Origin: Pyricularia pennisetigena
Taxonomy: Eukaryota; Ascomycota; Sordariomycetes; Magnaporthales; Pyriculariaceae
Length of the DNA stretch: 64,000 nucleotides
Direction of reading: 5' to 3'
NCBI RefSeq assembly: GCF_004337985.1
Contig: NC_043741.1
Span: 7,956,819-8,020,818, forward strand
In this document: positions 59,658 through 64,000 of the stretch, piece by piece
Position numbering within the stretch: the stretch's first letter is position 1
Layout of the letters: the number at the start of each line of letters is the position of its first letter
Translations under genes and position numbers: made by a program
The notes under the pieces: model-generated
The model's input: the letters and a program-made list of their open reading frames with translations, nothing else
Database searches by the model: none
Told to the model about the DNA's origin: nothing

Positions 59658-60640
59658 ATGTTAAAAATAATAAAATCCATCGGCGATCCGGGTTTTCGTA
59701 AAATTAATAAAATAACTAAAAAATATATTTATCCCAACGACGTTTATAACAATTAACGGATAATATATTTACCGCATTTACGGCAAACCGCACCGATCGC
59801 GTCGCCCCAGGGTACGATATAGATTTTACCATTTACGGGCGTGGCGATTTACCTATTAATATATACGGCCAGGACGACGTTGTAAAAATTAACGATAAAA
59901 AAGGCGTTATTACCATTTTCGCCATTAACAATAAAATTTTGTTCGAATATTTTATTAAAAACGATAAATTGGTTATACACGTCGATTCGTTGGGCTTTAT
60001 TTAAAACCAATTAAACAATTTAAGGAAACAGTTCCTCGACGCCACCGCCGAAATAACCCATTTTAAAAATACAAATTGTCGATTCCAGGCCAGGTTTACC
60101 GCCGCGGAAACCCAAAAAAACTTTACCGATAACCACGATATCCGTTACCAGGTTACGGTCCGTAAAATAAAAACCAAATATAATATTTTCGACGCCAAAT
60201 GCAAAAAATTAAAACGTTAAATTAATATCCTAAAAACGAACGCGTAATAAACCGACGTTAAATTCGAATAAATTTTGTCGCGAATGGAATCGCTCCAGGT
60301 CCAATTGGGTAAACGTACCGAACCGCACCAGAAATTGTTTAACGATAACGGCGTACCGGAGCAGCAGTTTTTAAATCGCCGCGTGGATAACGACGATTCC
60401 GGTAATAACGAATAGCCCGGATGTAGTAGCCGCTGGGGTTGCGATGGCGAGGGCCCCAACCAGCGGTATAAAAAACGCCCGATTACCAGGCGTATAAAAC
60501 GCGAAAAAAACGAAACCAATTTTATTTAACGAAACGACATTATCGCACCCGTCCCAGTTTTTGCCGATAACTTTAGCCCATATAGGCGCGACGTATATTA
60601 CCCGCGTATACCCGGTTTTAGGGCTTATTTGGCCTAGTTA
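59658..60640 (+). pseudogene. Unrecognised gene with coiled-coil-like middle
   Basis: ATG at 59658 opens MLKIIKSIGDPGFRKINKIT; a frame change occurs near 59755. It then continues through APGYDIDFTIYGRGDLPINI, a charged helical stretch (KLVIHVDSLGFI...QNQLNNLRKQFLDAT), CRFQARFTAAETQKNFTDNH, KIKTKYNIFDAKCKKLKRQI and ILSRMESLQVQLGKRTE. Heptad-like Leu/Ile spacing suggests a coiled coil. Stops are at Gln positions. It lies downstream of and on the same strand as the SNF2-like gene. Family unknown. Confidence 0.45.
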
Positions 60641-61253
60641 AAATATATAAATGGGATTATTTTGGTTGGAAGGATAATGGAAACGTGGTTCGGTTGGTTT
60701 TGCGGTATAATAAAGGCGTATATAATTATTATCGTATATACGATAAACGTAATTTCGAAATAAAACCCCGCGTCGCCCAGCATATATGTTAACGTAAATA
60801 TTATATACCGTACCAACGTTTAACCGGCCAATTGCGTATTTTCGGGATAATTTTATAATCGCTTCGGCCGTGGGAAATATCCGATAAACGCCCAGGGCCA
60901 CGTAATAACCGGTACGGCCAGCGATTAATATAACCAAGGACGAAAAACCTTATAAACGATAAACGTATAATATAATTATATATATAAATAATTATAAAAC
61001 GTCGAAATTTTATTTATTTTTATCGATAAAATTATTATATAATTATAACCGTTTAAGTATTATATATATAATATGTTTTTCGCCGATATTTCGTCCTTTT
61101 CCACCTTTTTTTACCAATATAACCGTTATATTACCAATCCGAATTATCCCTTCGATTAAGGTTAATATATTTTATAAAAAAACGGCGATCGCCGATTTTA
61201 TAAAATTAACAATTATTTATTAAATTACCACGACCATTTGGATATTTATATAA
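60641..61253. other. Spacer, nothing recognised
   Basis: AT-rich with minus-strand open frames of up to 99 codons and no motifs. Contains GGCGATCGCCGATTTTATAA near 61185, a motif repeated near the right end of the window. Confidence 0.45.
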
Positions 61254-62217
61254 ATGGCGATAGGTAAAACCATTAATTTCCCCGTAAAAGGCGCCGGTAT
61301 CGAACGTCCCGCCAGTTCCTCCAATTGGGATAACCGTTATTTATTTAACCGTTTCCAACCCAGCGTTTACCCGCGAATCGACCAAATACTTATAAGCGAC
61401 GGCGAAATCGTTTATTTTAGGAGGTTAAACTCCATTTCCGCGTTTATACACGCGGACGATTGGGCCAAATTTATCCATTATTTCGCCGAAAAAATTAAGC
61501 AGTTTAACCAGTTTAAACGCGATATTTACAATACCCGCGTAGGTATTAATAATAAAAAAGGGCGGATTAAATCGTTTAAAAGTGCGGTCGAGGTTTTGGT
61601 CGCGTACCAGCCCATATATCGTGGTTTTATCCGTAAAATAAATAATAAATTTAAGGTTGTATTGGCCCAAATGGCAATTATAAAAATCCTCGAAAAATCG
61701 TACACCGATATTATAACGTAAAACGAGGCCGAAAAGCGGAAATTAATAGGAAAATATTTCGAGTTCGAGGCCCGCAGGGATCGGGCCATAAAAACTCGTA
61801 CTAGGATTATTTCGAAAAATATTAAATTTAAATACGAATTTCGATTTATATAGCGCGCCGTAGGTGCGAACCATTCACCTTCCCCGCTTTTTTAATAAAA
61901 TAGTTACGGGTCGCCCATCCACATATATAAAAACCCCCCGGAAATTATTAACGAGGTTACCCCGTTTGAATATTCGACCTAACCGCCACGCCGCCCTGCA
62001 TACGACCGAACGATTTGTTACGCCCGCGTATTACGCAACGGGTGGTAATTCGATTATATCGGCCGGAAAAAAACGATACGGCGGTCGACGTCGATTTAAA
62101 TTAGGGGAAGTAAGGTTAAAAAACGGTGCAACGCGGGAAGTATACGTCGATTGGAAATTAGGACGTATAAATAATTTAATATTAATATTTTATCGCATTT
62201 ATATAAGGGCCAAATAA
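61254..62217 (+). pseudogene. Unrecognised gene, 155-codon open start then degraded
   Basis: ATG at 61254 opens an unbroken 155-codon frame (MAIGKTINFPVKGAGIERPA, then FIHADDWAKFIHYFAEKIKQ and EVLVAYQPIYRGFIRKI). After the TAA at 61719-61721 the same frame continues with NEAEKRKLIGKYFEFEARRD. From about 61864 a different frame is open for 117 codons (ending at 62217) with a basic KKRYGGRRRFKLGEV segment, so an indel or intron is likely. It is among the longest stop-free frames in this half of the window. No family recognised. Confidence 0.45.
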
Positions 62218-62334
62218 CGAAATATTGCACATTTGTTTTATTCGCCCCAATTTGTTTTTTAATGGAATATTATCGGTTTTATTTATACCATTCGCACGAT
62301 TATTTCTTTATTGGGCCGGTTTTATCTTTATATT

Positions 62335-62700
62335 TTATAACCAACCCTTTCGCCGATTTTAACACAAATTAACCGTTATGGCCCCGCCCACCTTATTCCA
62401 AAACGGGCCAAATTAATCGGTTATAATTTTATTTCCTTATAAAGGTATTTTTTCCTCCTGTTTTACAATTAACCTTTCGTCGATATTAAAACAAATTAAT
62501 AGCCTCGGTTCGCCTATTTTACTTTAATAGGGCCAACCCAATCGGTTAAATACCAGTTTTTCGCACAATTATTTATTTATTTTACCTCGTAATTAACTTT
62601 TCGTCGATATTAATATAAACCAGCAAATATAGTTCGCCCATTTTACTTTAATATAGCCAAACCAGTAGATATATCGCGAAAAACGATTTACAATAAAGCG
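62335..62700 (+). repeat. Tandem repeat, three units of about 125 bp
   Basis: Units start AACCCTTTCGCCGATTTTAA (near 62341), AACCTTTCGTCGATATTAAA (near 62469) and AACTTTTCGTCGATATTAAT (near 62593). Each contains a TTCGCCYATTTTACTTTAAT-like segment and a GCCAAMCCAR segment in variable form. No gene seen. Confidence 0.65.
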
Positions 62701-63204
62701 GTTTATCGGCTGTTAATATATATATATAATCCCCAGGCTACCGCGCTCCATTTTCCAACCGATTAACTATAATTGCTAATATTTGTAAATTTATACAATA
62801 TATATTGGCTATTAAATAACAGTTTATATTTGCCCAAATACCAAGCGAATTAAAGAAATGGTTATATTTACCAAAATACAAATATAATAAGCCCAAAATT
62901 ATCGGCGAATTCGGTATTAAAAAACAAGCGTTATATTTCGCGTATCCAATTTATTATCCCCAAATATTCTCGTACTGCCATATATTTAATTCCAAACCGA
63001 GTTAAAAAGGTAGGAAAGGTAATTTTTACCCGCAAAAACAATTATTAATTCGTATACGTTTAATTTTTTAATTTCCACCAAAAGAATTATAAAAATATAT
63101 TCGAAATTCACGCTTTAATTAACCGTACGGGACGTATTAATATGATTAACGAATCGCATATAAATTCGATTGCGTGTTAGTATTATATATCGAGGATTTC
63201 CTAA

Positions 63205-63435
63205 AACGCCATTTCCATTCCCCCGTTTACAAACCGGGTATCGCCAAATCCATCCACCACGCCTTACCTTTACCTGTTAGCGCCATTTCCAAATATATAT
63301 ATATAAACCGCGTATCGCCAGGTTTATTTATTACGCCGTGCATTTACCTCCCGGCGCCATTTCCAAATTTTCGATTACAAACCGGGTATTACCGGATCCA
63401 CCCATTACGTCCGTATATTTATTAACCACCGTTAT
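63205..63435 (+). repeat. Tandem repeat, three units of about 73 bp
   Basis: Units start CGCCATTTCCATTCCC (63209), GCGCCATTTCCAAATATA (about 63280) and GCGCCATTTCCAAATTTTCG (about 63354). Each is followed by AAACCGSGTATYRCCRRR and a CCAYCCAY/TTATTTATTACG/CCACCCATTACG segment. Short open frames across it are incidental. Confidence 0.7.
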
Positions 63436-63644
63436 ATCCGCGTCGATAATATTGCGAAATCCGCGACCCGAATATATTATCGAATTATATACGTCGCCGT
63501 ATTATTTCGGACTTTATCGATAAATATTTGGTAAAAATATTATTTATTAGCAATTTAATATTATAAATATCCATTATTTTCCCATTTCCTTTTAATTTTA
63601 AATTAATCCAACCGATAACCTTTTACGCTTAATACCAATTCGCA

Positions 63645-63800
63645 CCCCAAATTCGGCGATCGCCGATTTTATAATATTAACCCAAATTTTAAAATTGTAT
63701 TATATTATTATTAATACGCACGATTATTTGGACACGATACGAATTTTGCGATCGCCGATTTTATAATATTAGTTCGATTTATAATATATTTCGATTTTAA
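63645..63800. repeat. Repeated GCGATCGCCGATTTTATAAT motif
   Basis: Occurs near 63656 and 63750, both followed by ATTA, and again near 61186. It contains the palindrome GGCGATCGCC or a one-base variant. Function unknown. Confidence 0.55.
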
Positions 63801-64000
63801 TTATTAATTAATACGCAATATATCGACCAACGAAATTATTGGAACAATTTTTACAAAAGCGGGTAATAAAACCCGAAATATAAAATCGTCGCCAATTATT
63901 ATACCGTTGTTAAATCGAAACCAAATTTATATTTAATAATTTTAATTTATTATTTGGATTTATTAAAAATTATACAATTGCGAAACGGCACCAGCATTTC

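Noticed and set aside
1..64000. CRISPR array, rRNA or bacterial-type operons
   Set aside because: No regular repeat-spacer structure or rRNA-like sequence; the tandem repeats present have no unique spacers, and gene content is that of fungal transposons.

Overview
The window looks like one AT-rich, transposon-packed block of a filamentous ascomycete (Pezizomycotina) genome that has been through repeat-induced point mutation (RIP). Nearly every recognisable reading frame stays open for long distances except for TAA/TAG codons that stand where Gln is expected (CAA/CAG to TAA/TAG), and catalytic residues are lost by C-to-T or G-to-A changes. I see no ordinary host housekeeping gene, rRNA or CRISPR array. 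The only compact, undegraded-looking coding island is a small candidate secreted protein at 21325-21609 (minus).

Layout. 1-1842: a non-autonomous terminal-inverted-repeat (TIR) element. 1843-5602: a 5' portion of a Ty3/Gypsy retrotransposon (minus strand) with one 188-bp LTR. 5603-20947: copy A of a large TIR element, 5'-truncated and interrupted by a full Ty1/Copia retrotransposon (6114-12228, 5-bp target duplication) and a solo Copia LTR (16209-16857, 5-bp target duplication). 20948-24067: remnant DNA with the secreted-protein candidate. 24068-26633: a nest of TIR-element copies. 26634-27122: a Gypsy LTR at a chimeric junction, then a 120-bp minisatellite. 27123-40951: copy B, a complete 13.8-kb TIR element with a 9-bp target duplication, sitting in that minisatellite. 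41141-64000: a second helicase region with a 2-kb tandem duplication, a telomere-linked-type RecQ helicase gene (minus), a divergent SNF2-like gene (plus) and two unrecognised genes.

The main discovery candidate is the 13.8-kb element. It starts with TAGTCTCAGGGCT, ends with the inverted AGCACTGAGACTA, and carries four degraded genes: a RecQ-type helicase, an acidic repeat protein, an SNF2-type helicase and, on the opposite strand, a protein resembling fungal DUF6589 proteins. It occurs as copies A, B and C (C a 526-bp end fragment). A separate 1.85-kb family (copies 1 and 2) shares only about 200-250 bp at each end and looks like its non-autonomous partner. I do not know a described transposon with this gene set. 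DUF6589 as the transposase is an inference. The right-hand region pairs a different RecQ-type helicase with a different SNF2-like protein, so the pairing occurs twice in 64 kb.

Limits: family names come from reading motifs by eye, not from searches. Starts, ends and introns of degraded genes are approximate.
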